From assembly GCA_050692555.1 (NCBI GenBank), contig JBOGVS010000002.1, positions 62,001 through 126,000 on the forward strand: 64,000 nucleotides of DNA, in the 5' to 3' direction. Both the position numbers and the translations under genes were made by a program. The stretch comes from DAITPV01 sp050692555 (GTDB taxonomy: Bacteria > Actinomycetota > UBA4738 > CALAEC01). Below, piece after piece: positions 8,339-17,605 of this stretch. The notes beneath the pieces are model-generated. The model saw only the letters and a program-made list of their open reading frames with translations, did not search any database and was not told where the DNA came from. Numbering within the stretch: the stretch's first letter is position 1; each line of letters begins with the position of its first letter.

Positions 8339-10450
8339 GTGGAGGCCGAGGAGAAGGTCGAGAAGCAGGGCGCTCAGGTCGACCTGCCCCCAGGGTCCAT
8401 CCAGGTCCTCGAGGGCTCGACGTTCATGCTGTCCGACCCGCGAGGGGACGTGTTCGACGGGTCGGTGGCCGGCCTGTACCACGAGGACACCCGCCATCTG
8501 AACCGCTTCGTCCTGACGGTGAACGGAGAAGCCCCAACGGTGCTCACGTCCAACGAGGTGGACTACTACTCGGCGGTGTTCTTCCTCACCAACCCCGACC
8601 TCGACGGGATCGCCGGAAAGAACCTGACGATCCAACGGCACCGCTTCGTGGGGGACGGGATGCGGGAGACCATCACGGTCCGCAACCATCTCCGGGAGAC
8701 GGTTCGCATCGAGCTTCGGTTGTCGGTGTGGGCGGACTTCGCCGACCTGTTCGAGGTCAAGGGGAAGGACTTCCGCAAGGCCGGCACCGCCGGCCGGTCC
8801 CACGACCCGGCGAACAGCACGCTGGGGTTCGACTACGAGCACGAGACGTTCCGGGCCGCCACCAGGGTCCGATCCAGCCAGCCCGCCCGGATCGACGGCG
8901 ACGACCTGGTGTGGGACCTGGAGCTGGAGCCGCTCGGAACCTGGCACACAGGCGTGCTGGTGACGGTGAACGTGGACGAGGAGGTCATGGAGCCCACCCA
9001 CGACACCTTCGGCCAGCCGGAGCGGAAGGCCAGCGCGGTGCTGAAGACGTGGCAGGACGAGGTCCCCCAGGTGACCGGGGGCTACGACGTCGTGTGGCAC
9101 GTGATGGAGCGGTCGGTCGTGGACCTGGCCTCGCTGCGACTCCAGGCGTGTGTTGAGGGCAACGAGTTCTCGCTGCCCGCCGCCGGCCTCCCGTGGTTCA
9201 TGGCCATCTTCGGCCGGGACACCCTGATCACCTCGTACCAGTCGATCTGGGTGGGCCCCGAGCTGGCCCGGGGCGCGCTCATCGCCCTGGCCGGCCTCCA
9301 GGGCAGGGAGATGAACGACTTCAAGGACGAGGAGCCGGGCAAGATCCTGCACGAGATCAGGTTCGGGGAGCTGGCGTCGCTGGACCTCAAGCCCCACCGT
9401 CCGTATTACGGCTCGTCCGATTCCACTCCGCTGTGGCTGGTCCTGCTGTCCGAGTACTGGCGGTGGACCCGCGACGACGCCACCGTCCGGGACCTCAAGG
9501 ACAACGCGCTCCGAGCCCTGGCATGGATCGACCGCTACGGCGACCTCGACAGTGATGGTTATATCGAGTACAAGACGCGCTCCGAGCAGGGACTGCGCAC
9601 GCAGGGCTGGAAGGACTCATGGAACGGCATCCTGTTCGCCGACGGCTCCATGCCCGAGGTCCCCATCGCCCTGTGTGAGTTCCAGGGCTACGCCTACGAC
9701 GCCAAGCAGCGAACCGCGGAGCTCGCCGAACAGGTGTGGAAGGACCCCGAGCTCGCGGCCCGGCTGCGCCGGGAGGCCCGGGAGCTCTTCGAGCGCTTCA
9801 ACCGGGACTTCTGGATCGACGAGCGAGGCGGGTACTACGCCCTTGGCCTGGACAGGGACAAGCGCCAGATCGACTCGCTGACCTCCAACATGGGCCACCT
9901 GTTGTGGTCGGGCATCGTCCGTGAGGACCGGGCGCCGATCGTGGCCCGGCAGCTGCTGGGTGACGGTATGTGGTCGGGGTGGGGTGTTCGCACCATGTCG
10001 TGGGACGACGCCGGGTACAACCCCATCGGCTACCACATCGGGCCGGTGTGGCCCCACGACAACTCCATCATCTCCGCGGGCCTGTACCGATACGGCCTCC
10101 GCGAGGAGGCCAACCGGATCGCGGTGGCCATGCTGGAGGCGTCCTCGTACACGGAGTTCCGTCTCCCGGAGGTGTTCGCCGGCTATTCGCGCAGCGAGGC
10201 GCCGTTCCCGGTGCGCTACCCCACCGCCTCCAGCCCTCAGGCGTGGGCCACCGGAGCCCCGTTCCTGTGGTTCCGGCTCGCCCTGGGACTGGAGCTGGGA
10301 GAAGGCGAGCTGACCATCGACCCCCTGGCCCCCAAGGAGCTCGGCCGGATGGGGCTCCAGGGCATCCACGCCCTCGGTGAGCGCTGGGACCTGTGGGCCG
10401 AGGGGTCCGACGGGGAGATCACCAGAGCGAAGGGAGGAAATCACCGATGA
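8339..10450 (+). CDS. Glycogen debranching (amylo-alpha-1,6-glucosidase-type) protein
   Basis: A 703-residue protein with the GDE N-terminal beta-sandwich (about residues 15-215, including FDGSVAGLYHEDTRHLNRF) and a six-hairpin alpha/alpha-barrel catalytic half. FGRDTLITSYQS, WKDSWNGILF, NMGHLLWSGI and HIGPVWPHDNS are typical of bacterial members of this group, which hydrolyse branch points in glycogen-like glucans or related oligosaccharides. The GTG at 8339 is 3 nt after the glucose dehydrogenase stop, and its end overlaps gnd as ATGA. There is no signal peptide, so it acts in the cytoplasm. The exact substrate (glycogen, trehalose-like or sucrose-like) is uncertain. Confidence 0.88.
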   Translation: MEAEEKVEKQGAQVDLPPGSIQVLEGSTFMLSDPRGDVFDGSVAGLYHEDTRHLNRFVLTVNGEAPTVLTSNEVDYYSAVFFLTNPDLDGIAGKNLTIQRHRFVGDGMRETITVRNHLRETVRIELRLSVWADFADLFEVKGKDFRKAGTAGRSHDPANSTLGFDYEHETFRAATRVRSSQPARIDGDDLVWDLELEPLGTWHTGVLVTVNVDEEVMEPTHDTFGQPERKASAVLKTWQDEVPQVTGGYDVVWHVMERSVVDLASLRLQACVEGNEFSLPAAGLPWFMAIFGRDTLITSYQSIWVGPELARGALIALAGLQGREMNDFKDEEPGKILHEIRFGELASLDLKPHRPYYGSSDSTPLWLVLLSEYWRWTRDDATVRDLKDNALRALAWIDRYGDLDSDGYIEYKTRSEQGLRTQGWKDSWNGILFADGSMPEVPIALCEFQGYAYDAKQRTAELAEQVWKDPELAARLRREARELFERFNRDFWIDERGGYYALGLDRDKRQIDSLTSNMGHLLWSGIVREDRAPIVARQLLGDGMWSGWGVRTMSWDDAGYNPIGYHIGPVWPHDNSIISAGLYRYGLREEANRIAVAMLEASSYTEFRLPEVFAGYSRSEAPFPVRYPTASSPQAWATGAPFLWFRLALGLELGEGELTIDPLAPKELGRMGLQGIHALGERWDLWAEGSDGEITRAKGGNHR

Positions 10451-11373
10451 GGTTCGGGATCGTGGGACTGGGGCGCATGGGCGCAAACCTCGCCCGCCAC
10501 GCAATGGAGAAGAGCCATCAGGTGGTCGGGTATGACCCGGCCGAGCAGGCGCGCAAGGAACTCGCCGGGGAGGGCATGGAGCCGGCGGCCTCGCTGGAGG
10601 AGCTTGCCGGGAAGCTGGAGCCGCCGCGGGTGGTCCTCCTGTACGTCCCGCATGGGGACATCACCGAGCAGGTCTGCCGAGACATCCGTCCCGTGCTTAC
10701 TGAGGGCGACATCGTGATGGACGGAGGGAACTCCCACTGGAAGGACTCCGAGCGCCGGTACGGCTTCTTCGCCGAGACGGGAATCAAGTTCCTCGACTGC
10801 GGGACCAGCGGCGGCGTCGATGGAGCCCGCACCGGGGCGTGCTTCATGGCCGGCGGCCCCAGGGAGGCCTACGAGGTGGTGGAGCCTCTCCTCAAGGACC
10901 TGGCCATCGACGAGCTCGGCGTGGTCCACGCCAGCGAGGCCCCGGGCAGCGGGCACTTCGTCAAGCTGGTGCACAACGCCATCGAGTTCGGGATGAACCA
11001 GTCGATCGCCGAGGGCGTGGAGATGCTGATGCGCTCGGGGTACCCAATCGATCTCCCGGCCGTATTCGTCAACTGGAACCACGGCTCGGTGATCCGAAGC
11101 TGGCTGGTCGAGCTCATGGGCCAGCAGCTGCAGAAGTACCTGGCCGAGTGGGACCAACTCTCCACGTACGTCGAGGACACCGAAGAGGTGAAGTGGGTGC
11201 TGAACTGGGCGATGGACGAGGACATCCCCTCTCCGGTGATCGCTCTCTCCCAACAGGCCCTCCTGCAGTTCCGGGACCTCGACTGGCCCGCAGCGAAGGC
11301 GCACGCGCTGCTGCGCAACGCCTACGGCGGCCACCCGATCCTCAAGGTGGGCGACACGAAGCCGCGCGCCTGA
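10447..11373 (+). CDS. gnd: 6-phosphogluconate dehydrogenase, decarboxylating (short, GndA/YqeC type)
   Basis: This enzyme oxidatively decarboxylates 6-phosphogluconate to ribulose 5-phosphate. The 308-residue length marks the short form rather than the ~470-residue one. Motifs are the dinucleotide loop GLGRMGANLARH, DGGNSHW, GTSGGVDGA and the catalytic Lys in GHFVKLVHNAIEFG. The ATG at 10447 overlaps the debranching enzyme stop as ATGA and has GGAGG nearby. Together with glucose dehydrogenase it suggests a route from glucose through gluconate into the pentose phosphate pathway; a gluconate kinase is not visible here. It converges on the DM13 gene with 8 nt between stops. Confidence 0.92.
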   Translation: MRFGIVGLGRMGANLARHAMEKSHQVVGYDPAEQARKELAGEGMEPAASLEELAGKLEPPRVVLLYVPHGDITEQVCRDIRPVLTEGDIVMDGGNSHWKDSERRYGFFAETGIKFLDCGTSGGVDGARTGACFMAGGPREAYEVVEPLLKDLAIDELGVVHASEAPGSGHFVKLVHNAIEFGMNQSIAEGVEMLMRSGYPIDLPAVFVNWNHGSVIRSWLVELMGQQLQKYLAEWDQLSTYVEDTEEVKWVLNWAMDEDIPSPVIALSQQALLQFRDLDWPAAKAHALLRNAYGGHPILKVGDTKPRA

Positions 11374-11381
11374 AGGTCCGC

Positions 11382-11936
11382 CTACTCGAGGGCCGCGGCG
11401 GCGAACCCCACCTCGAAGCGGCGGCACCACACCACGGCCGTGGAGTACCGGTCCAGGTCGACGTCCTCCGGGAGATCGTAGTTCTGGTCGCCGATGTTGC
11501 CCTTCAGCACGCCGAGATCGACGAAGTCCCGGTCGTAGCCGTGCCAGTCGTCGGTCCCCGCCGGGGTCTTAGCCGAGAGATACACGACCAGGTCCGGGCC
11601 GTTGGAGGTCTCGAAGTCGTCGAACCGCAGGAACCGCCCGCCGGTCGCGGTCTCCACGATCAGGGCCCGGCCGGTGGACTGGTGCTCCAGGCTGATGAAC
11701 TCGCCCTCGGCAACGGTGGACGGCCCGGGCATCCCGGCGGCCGTTCCCGGATCCTCCTCAGCAGCGGTCTCCGTTTGTGCCGCGGGGGCACCCGGAAGGG
11801 CCTCGTTCACCCGGTCCTCGGTGAACAGGCGGTCCGGCCGGAACCACAGGAACCCGAACACCAGGGCCGCGAGGCCCACGACTCCCACGACCGCGGTGCG
11901 TCCCGGATGCCGCCTGATCGCCCCGGTGACGTCCAT
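11382..11936 (-). CDS. Membrane-anchored DM13 domain protein
   Basis: A 184-residue protein with one N-terminal membrane segment (about residues 15-32), a Pro/Ala/Thr linker, and a C-terminal DM13 domain from about residue 75. Diagnostic strings are EHQSTGRA, LRFDDFETSNGPDLVVYLS, LKGNIGDQNY and TAVVWCRRFEVGF. The conserved Cys in VVWC is the residue proposed in the family for redox or electron transfer. The domain should face outside the membrane. A TAAGGT box lies 11 nt before the ATG at 11936, suggesting a very short leader. It is divergent from the response regulator at 12049. Confidence 0.9.
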   Translation of the reverse strand: MDVTGAIRRHPGRTAVVGVVGLAALVFGFLWFRPDRLFTEDRVNEALPGAPAAQTETAAEEDPGTAAGMPGPSTVAEGEFISLEHQSTGRALIVETATGGRFLRFDDFETSNGPDLVVYLSAKTPAGTDDWHGYDRDFVDLGVLKGNIGDQNYDLPEDVDLDRYSTAVVWCRRFEVGFAAAALE

Positions 11937-12048
11937 TGCTCTCGACCACCTTACGTTCGGGACGTTGCGGATTCCTTACCGTGCCCGGGATCACCGGGCT
12001 CAGAAGGGCGGCAAGGTCTCTGAAACAGTTCCGGGTGACAATGGAGCC

Positions 12049-12734
<686 letters not shown>

Positions 12735-12738
<4 letters not shown>

Positions 12739-13958
12739 ACCGCTGGCGCCCGATCGCCCTGGCCGCCGTGGTGGCGGCGTCCGGCGCGGGAGGGACGATC
12801 CTGGCCGGCGCCGCGGCCGGGATGGGAGCCGGCGAGGTGGCCCACCTCGCGGCTCTGATGCTCCCCGCGGTGGGTGCGACGCTGGTCGCGGTGTGGGCCG
12901 CGCGCCCGCTGCTCCGACGGGCCACGTTCCGGCAGCGCCTCATGTCGGTGGCGCTCGTGGCGGTGGTGGCCAGCCTGGCGAACCTGGCGGTGCTGGCCGG
13001 CCTGATGTTCGTGAGCGCCCACGACGCCACGCTCATGGCCGCGCTGGTCGCCTACTCGGTGGGTGCCGGTGCCGGCGTCGCCCTGGTGCTGGCCCGGGAC
13101 ACCACGTCGGCGGTGGACAGGCTGACCCATTCCGCGCTCGAGCTGGCCGAGGGCAACCTGGACGCTCGCGTCGGACCGATCGACGGAGGGCCGGAGCTCC
13201 AGGCCCTGGGCTCGGCGCTCGACGAGACGGCCACCCGGCTCCAGGCGTCGATCGCCGCCGAGCGAGCCGGAGAGGCGAAACGCCGGGATCTGATCACCGC
13301 GGTGTCGCACGACCTCCGGACGCCACTGGCTGGGCTCCGGGCCATGGTGGAGGCGATCGACGACGGCGTGGTCGACGACCCTCCCAGCCTCCGGCGCTAC
13401 GTCGGCGAGATGCGCCGGCAGGTTCAGTCCCTGGTCGTCCTGGTCGACGATCTCTTCGAGCTGGTGCAGCTGGACGCCGGAGCCATCGAGGCAGAGTCGG
13501 AGAGGGCTCGGCTGGCGGACGTGGTGGGTTCCGCGGTGGCGGCCTGCGGGGCACAGGCCGCGGAGAAGCGGCTGGTGGTGGAACAACGCCTGAACAGCGC
13601 GGGCGAGGCCCTGTGCTCGCCCCGGCTCGTCCGCGTGCTCCAGAACCTGCTCCAGAACGCCATCCGGCACACGCCGGCCGACGGCACGGTCCGGATCGAG
13701 GCCCGCCCGGAGGCCGGCGGCGTGGAGGTCGTGGTGGAGGACGGCGGCGAGGGCATCCCCCCCGAGAGCGCCGACCTGGTGTTCGAACCGTTCTGGCGAG
13801 GCGAAGCGGCCCGGACCTCCCCGGGCTCCGGCCTGGGCCTGGCCCTGGCCAAGCGGATCGTGGAGACGCTCGGCGGGGCCATCAGCGTCCGCAGCGACTC
13901 CACCACGGGGGCGAGATTCGCGGTCCTGTTGCCGGGACGGGCGGCTTCGCCGCAGTAG
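12735..13958 (+). CDS. Sensor histidine kinase with HAMP domain
   Basis: A 407-residue membrane kinase partnered with the regulator just upstream. Four hydrophobic segments occupy about residues 5-125 with little extracytoplasmic loop, so the signal may be sensed in or at the membrane. A HAMP-like linker (VDRLTHSALELAEGNLDARV) leads to the dimerisation helix, whose phospho-acceptor His is in VSHDLRTPL. The ATPase domain has the N box (NLLQNAIRH), VEDGGEGIP and GSGLGLALAKRIVE. The GTG start at 12735 overlaps the preceding stop. Its stop codon directly abuts the stop of the convergent GMC gene. Confidence 0.92.
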
Positions 13959-15731
13959 CTACAGACCGGCGGCGATCACCGCGCGGGTCACCCGATCGGC
14001 GATCGAGGGGAGCGGAGACTCCCGGCCGACCCACGGGTCACCGTCGAAGTACAGCCCGAAGATCCGCTCCGCGGTGCGGGTGGCCAGGGCCTGGGTGGTG
14101 AGCGTGGGATTGGGACCCCCCAGGGAGTTGGCCAGCGCCGAGTTGTCCGCCACGAACAGGCGCTTGACCCACCGGGCCTCGGCGTTCTCATCGAGGACCG
14201 AGTCGTCCTCGCCGATCCCCATGCGCATCGTGGACTGGACGTGGAGGATCAGGGGCGGCCAGTTCAGCCGGTGGACATCGGTGGCCCCCGCCGCCCGGAG
14301 CAGCTCCACGGCCTTTCCCACGAGGAACTCCCGGTTCCGGAGGGTCCTGGCCGTTCGCTCGCGCGGGTGGAACTCCACCCGGGCCACGGGGCCGTGCTCG
14401 TCGGAAGGAAACGCCTGCGACAGCGTGACCCGGTTCTGGGCCTCGACGTCGTCGTCGGTGATCACCAGGACGTTCAGGATCCGGTTGACGTCGGACACCA
14501 TCCTCTTGAGAGCCCCGCCGACGATCCGGCCCGAGGTGTCGGCGCCGCCGGCGGCGGGCAGGCCGTTGTCGTAGAACCCGGCCATCCCCGCGTCGCTGAA
14601 CGTCGCCGAGAACGTCTGCAGTGCGGGAGGGAGCCCCACGTTCTCCAGGCCACCGCGCCCGGGGAAGTCGCACCGGGCCGAGGAGCCCGGGCCCTTGCTG
14701 GATCCGGTGTCGAACGGCATCACTCCGATGACCCAGTCGAAGAAATGGTCGGTGTAGCCGCGGCCCACCCAGTCGTTGGGGTTCGGGAGCCCGCTGTTGA
14801 ACCACAGCCGGGGGTTCTCGGTGCAGCCGCCGGCCATGACCACCACCCGGGCGTCCTCGGTGACCTGCTCACCGCTCTCCCCCACCCGCCAGGTCACGCC
14901 CGTGGCCGCCGGAACCCCGTCCTCCTCGGCGGTGTGGATCTGCACCACGAACGCGTCGGGGATCAGCTCGATCGAACGTCCCCCGCGGGCCCATGACGAA
15001 GCAGTGAGGGCCATGGGGATGTAGCTGTTGTCGGTGGACCGCTTGGCGAACAGGTTCCGGGGCGCGTTGATCGGCTCCATACATCCCTGGAAGCAGTAGC
15101 CGCAGAACGTGCACCCCCGAGCCTTCGGATACACGAGCTGCCGCGCGTCGCTGGTCCGGCCCGCGGTCCCACCCGGCTGGAGGATGGCGTTCTCCTGCGG
15201 GCGGAACGAGTCGCGGGTGGTGTCCTTGGATACCTGCACGGGGAGCCCCAGGCCCTCGGCGCCGCGGAAGAACTCCTGCTCCTTGGTGCCCATGGCCGCG
15301 GTCTGGACGGGGAGGGTCTCCTCCACCCACTCGTAATACGGAACCAGCGAGCGGTAGGAAAAGGGAAACTCGTGAGCCCGGTCGTAGGCGTCACGGTCGG
15401 GTCGGTCGTAGCCGAGGAACACGCCGGGGGTGGCCCGGGGCGAGTTCCCGTAGTAGTGCTGAGTGGTACCGCCCACCCCGGAGAGCTGCCACAGGAAGGA
15501 GCTCTGGGGGATCTCCCGGAGCCACGCGGGCTTGGTCCGGTCGGCGGGTCCGAACCGGAAGTACCCGCCCAGCGGGTTGTTGGCGTCGTTCTCGAAGTGG
15601 GTCCATTCGCTCCGAGGGTCGGAGTGACGAGGCCCCGCCTCCAGCACCAGGACGTCGAGGCCCCGCTGGGCCAGCTCCTTCGCGGCCACCGCGCCGCCAC
15701 CCCCGGCTCCGATCACGATGACGTCGCGCAT
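13959..15731 (-). CDS. GMC-family FAD oxidoreductase, gluconate 2-dehydrogenase large-subunit type
   Basis: A 590-residue flavoprotein with an N-terminal FAD motif (VIGAGGGGAVAAKELAQRG, then VLEAG) and the GMC signature regions GVGGTTQHYYG and GGPNPTLTTQALATRTAERI. A Cys cluster CTFCGYCFQGC stands in the middle; this C-x2-C-x2-C-x3-C spacing recalls an iron-sulfur ligand set and also occurs in multi-subunit GMC dehydrogenases. His in LHVQSTMRMG and Asn in VADNSAL are likely active-site positions. The ATG at 15731 shares one base with the stop of the Tat-signal subunit gene, so they probably form a two-subunit enzyme oxidising an alcohol or sugar outside the membrane. Confidence 0.9.
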   Translation of the reverse strand: MRDVIVIGAGGGGAVAAKELAQRGLDVLVLEAGPRHSDPRSEWTHFENDANNPLGGYFRFGPADRTKPAWLREIPQSSFLWQLSGVGGTTQHYYGNSPRATPGVFLGYDRPDRDAYDRAHEFPFSYRSLVPYYEWVEETLPVQTAAMGTKEQEFFRGAEGLGLPVQVSKDTTRDSFRPQENAILQPGGTAGRTSDARQLVYPKARGCTFCGYCFQGCMEPINAPRNLFAKRSTDNSYIPMALTASSWARGGRSIELIPDAFVVQIHTAEEDGVPAATGVTWRVGESGEQVTEDARVVVMAGGCTENPRLWFNSGLPNPNDWVGRGYTDHFFDWVIGVMPFDTGSSKGPGSSARCDFPGRGGLENVGLPPALQTFSATFSDAGMAGFYDNGLPAAGGADTSGRIVGGALKRMVSDVNRILNVLVITDDDVEAQNRVTLSQAFPSDEHGPVARVEFHPRERTARTLRNREFLVGKAVELLRAAGATDVHRLNWPPLILHVQSTMRMGIGEDDSVLDENAEARWVKRLFVADNSALANSLGGPNPTLTTQALATRTAERIFGLYFDGDPWVGRESPLPSIADRVTRAVIAAGL

Positions 15732-16474
15732 CAGCGGCCCTTGGTGCCCTCAGCCCGACGGCGGCCACCGTAGTAGCCGCGGAACTCCTCCCAGCCCTCG
15801 GCGGGGACCAGGCGTCCCGGCTGGTACCGAGTGAGATCCCAGCCCACCGGCCGCTCCGTCAGCTGCCGGGTGGCGGGGTCGAGTGCGTGCCACTCCCCGA
15901 AGGACACGAAGGTGGCGAACCCTGGGAGGATGCCGGCGGTGAACCGAAGGGCCCCGGAGGTCTCGTCGTCGCCTGGCGTGGCCTCGAGTCGCCGGAACAC
16001 CTCGGCCTTCTCCGCGAAGGCCAGGCGGGCGAAATGCGAGGGGAACGGCCCGCCGGCGGCCACCGGGTTCACCTGCGCCGCGGTGGCGTTCAGGAGGTTG
16101 GCCACCGCCCCGGAGAGCGGCACGGTGGCGTCGTTGCCCTGGCCGATGTCCGGTGCGGGGACGAACCGGTCGAGGTTGGAGATCAGGTTCTCGGTCCCCT
16201 TCGCGGCGATGCCCCCCGGCTCCGCGGTGCTCTCCCCCTGGGCCACCGAGTACTCGTCGGGTCCCGGGACCACGAAGGCGATGAGCCCGTTGATGGTGTC
16301 CCGGGTGAGGTCCAGGTCCTGTGCCGAGGCCACGTCCAGCATGCCCCGGGCCCGAAGAACCCCCGGGAGCTGGGCCAACACCGCCCCGACCCCCACCATC
16401 CCGGCCCGGGCCAGAAAGGCCCGGCGGGTCAGCGATCGGTCTGAGAGCTCCTGGCCGTCGGGGGCGGCGGGCAT
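15731..16474 (-). CDS. Tat-exported small subunit of GMC dehydrogenase (gluconate 2-dehydrogenase subunit 3-like)
   Basis: A 247-residue protein with a twin-arginine signal, TRRAFLARAG at about residues 17-26, followed by a hydrophobic stretch. The remainder (NGLIAFVVPGPDEY, then FARLAFAEKAEVFRRLE) fits gluconate 2-dehydrogenase subunit 3-like proteins, which carry a cofactor-containing partner across the membrane. It is translationally coupled to the GMC gene (TGATG overlap). No cytochrome c subunit is adjacent, so the electron acceptor is unknown. The ATG at 16474 is chosen because it gives the compact Tat signal and avoids overlap with the GNAT gene; its ribosome binding site is weak. Confidence 0.85.
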   Translation of the reverse strand: MPAAPDGQELSDRSLTRRAFLARAGMVGVGAVLAQLPGVLRARGMLDVASAQDLDLTRDTINGLIAFVVPGPDEYSVAQGESTAEPGGIAAKGTENLISNLDRFVPAPDIGQGNDATVPLSGAVANLLNATAAQVNPVAAGGPFPSHFARLAFAEKAEVFRRLEATPGDDETSGALRFTAGILPGFATFVSFGEWHALDPATRQLTERPVGWDLTRYQPGRLVPAEGWEEFRGYYGGRRRAEGTKGR

Positions 16475-16526
16475 CGTCGCCGAAGAGTTCGCCGCCGGTG
16501 CTTGGATTCCTCCCGGGGAGCCCGGC

Positions 16527-17012
16527 TCACGGCAGGGACCGCTCCATTTCGACCTCCAGGAGGGACGGATGAGAGCGGAGAGGCTTGGAACGCCCGGTCG
16601 GCTTGAATCCGGCCCGCCGGTACAGCTCGGTGGCCGCCTGGTTCGTCTCCGTGACCCACAGCCGGGCCTGGGTCCATCCTTCGGCCCCAGCCCAGCCCAG
16701 TGCCGCCTCCAGGAGCCGGGTGGCAAACCCCGTCCGGCGGGCATCCGGGACCACCCACATTCCCCAGATCATCGCCGGACCCCCTGGCGTTTCCTCGGAG
16801 CATCCAGTCATGCCCACCCACGCTCCGTCGAGGATGGCAACGAAGATCGGGGTCCGGGCCGTCGCCCGCCAGCTCTCCTCCGGAAGCGCTTCCTCCTCGC
16901 GAAGGCTCCTGCCGAACGCGGAGGGAGCGTCCATCAGGGCCCGTAGCCGGAGGGTTCGGAGCTCCTCCCACTCCTCGGGGTGGACGCGCCGTACTTCGGC
17001 GGAGCCGGACAT
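16527..17012 (-). CDS. GNAT-family N-acetyltransferase
   Basis: A 161-residue acetyl-CoA-dependent transferase. The GNAT core is visible as AMIWGMWVVPDARRTGFATRLLEAALGWA, where VVPDARRTGFATRL is the acetyl-CoA pyrophosphate-binding motif A, and ELYRRAGFKPTGR is motif B. An acceptor (protein N-terminus, antibiotic or small amine) cannot be assigned. The ATG at 17012 begins 14 nt after the folE stop on the same strand, so it is probably transcribed with ftsH-folE. The gene marks the edge of the accessory block between folE and folP. Confidence 0.9.
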   Translation of the reverse strand: MSGSAEVRRVHPEEWEELRTLRLRALMDAPSAFGRSLREEEALPEESWRATARTPIFVAILDGAWVGMTGCSEETPGGPAMIWGMWVVPDARRTGFATRLLEAALGWAGAEGWTQARLWVTETNQAATELYRRAGFKPTGRSKPLRSHPSLLEVEMERSLP

Positions 17013-17026
17013 CTGGTGTCGAGGGT

Positions 17027-17605
17027 TTACCGGTCGCCGCGGATGAGGCCCATGGCCTCGGCGCGGGTCCGGGCGTCGGTCTTGAACACCCCGCGAACCG
17101 CGGAGGTCACGGTGGTGGAGCCGGGCTTCTTCACTCCGCGCATCGACATGCACAGGTGCTCTGCCTCGATCACCACGAACACCCCTCGGGGCTTCAGCGT
17201 GCGTTCCAAGACCTCCGCGATCTCGGTGGTCAGCCGCTCCTGGACCTGCGGACGCTTGGCCAGCACGTCCACCAGCCGGGCCAGCTTCGACAGGCCGGTG
17301 ATCCGCCCGTCCTCACCGGGGACGTAGCCAACGTGGGCCTTCCCGACCCAGGGAATGAGGTGGTGCTCACAGATCGAGTACAGGGTGATGTCCCGGACCA
17401 TGATCATCTCGTCGTGGCCCACGTCGAACACCGTGTCCACCACGGCGTCGGGTTCCTGGTGGAGGCCGGCGAACACCTCCAGGTACATCTCGGCGACCCG
17501 CCGGGGAGTGTCCTTCAGGCCGTCACGGCCGGGGTCCTCGCCGATCCCCTCGAGGATGAGCCGCACGCCCTCCTCGACCTTCTGGGAATCGAAAGAGTCA
17601 GCCAA
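17027..17605 (-). CDS. folE: GTP cyclohydrolase I
   Basis: This enzyme makes 7,8-dihydroneopterin triphosphate from GTP, the first step of tetrahydrofolate synthesis. The 192 residues include SICEHHLIPWVGKAHVGYVP (zinc Cys and His residues), LSKLARLVD, RPQVQERLT and HLCMSMRGVKKPGS with the second zinc Cys. It overlaps the ftsH stop by 8 nt, the usual ftsH-folE pairing of actinobacteria. The remaining folate genes lie at 1635-4705, separated by an accessory block. Confidence 0.96.
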   Translation of the reverse strand: MADSFDSQKVEEGVRLILEGIGEDPGRDGLKDTPRRVAEMYLEVFAGLHQEPDAVVDTVFDVGHDEMIMVRDITLYSICEHHLIPWVGKAHVGYVPGEDGRITGLSKLARLVDVLAKRPQVQERLTTEIAEVLERTLKPRGVFVVIEAEHLCMSMRGVKKPGSTTVTSAVRGVFKTDARTRAEAMGLIRGDR

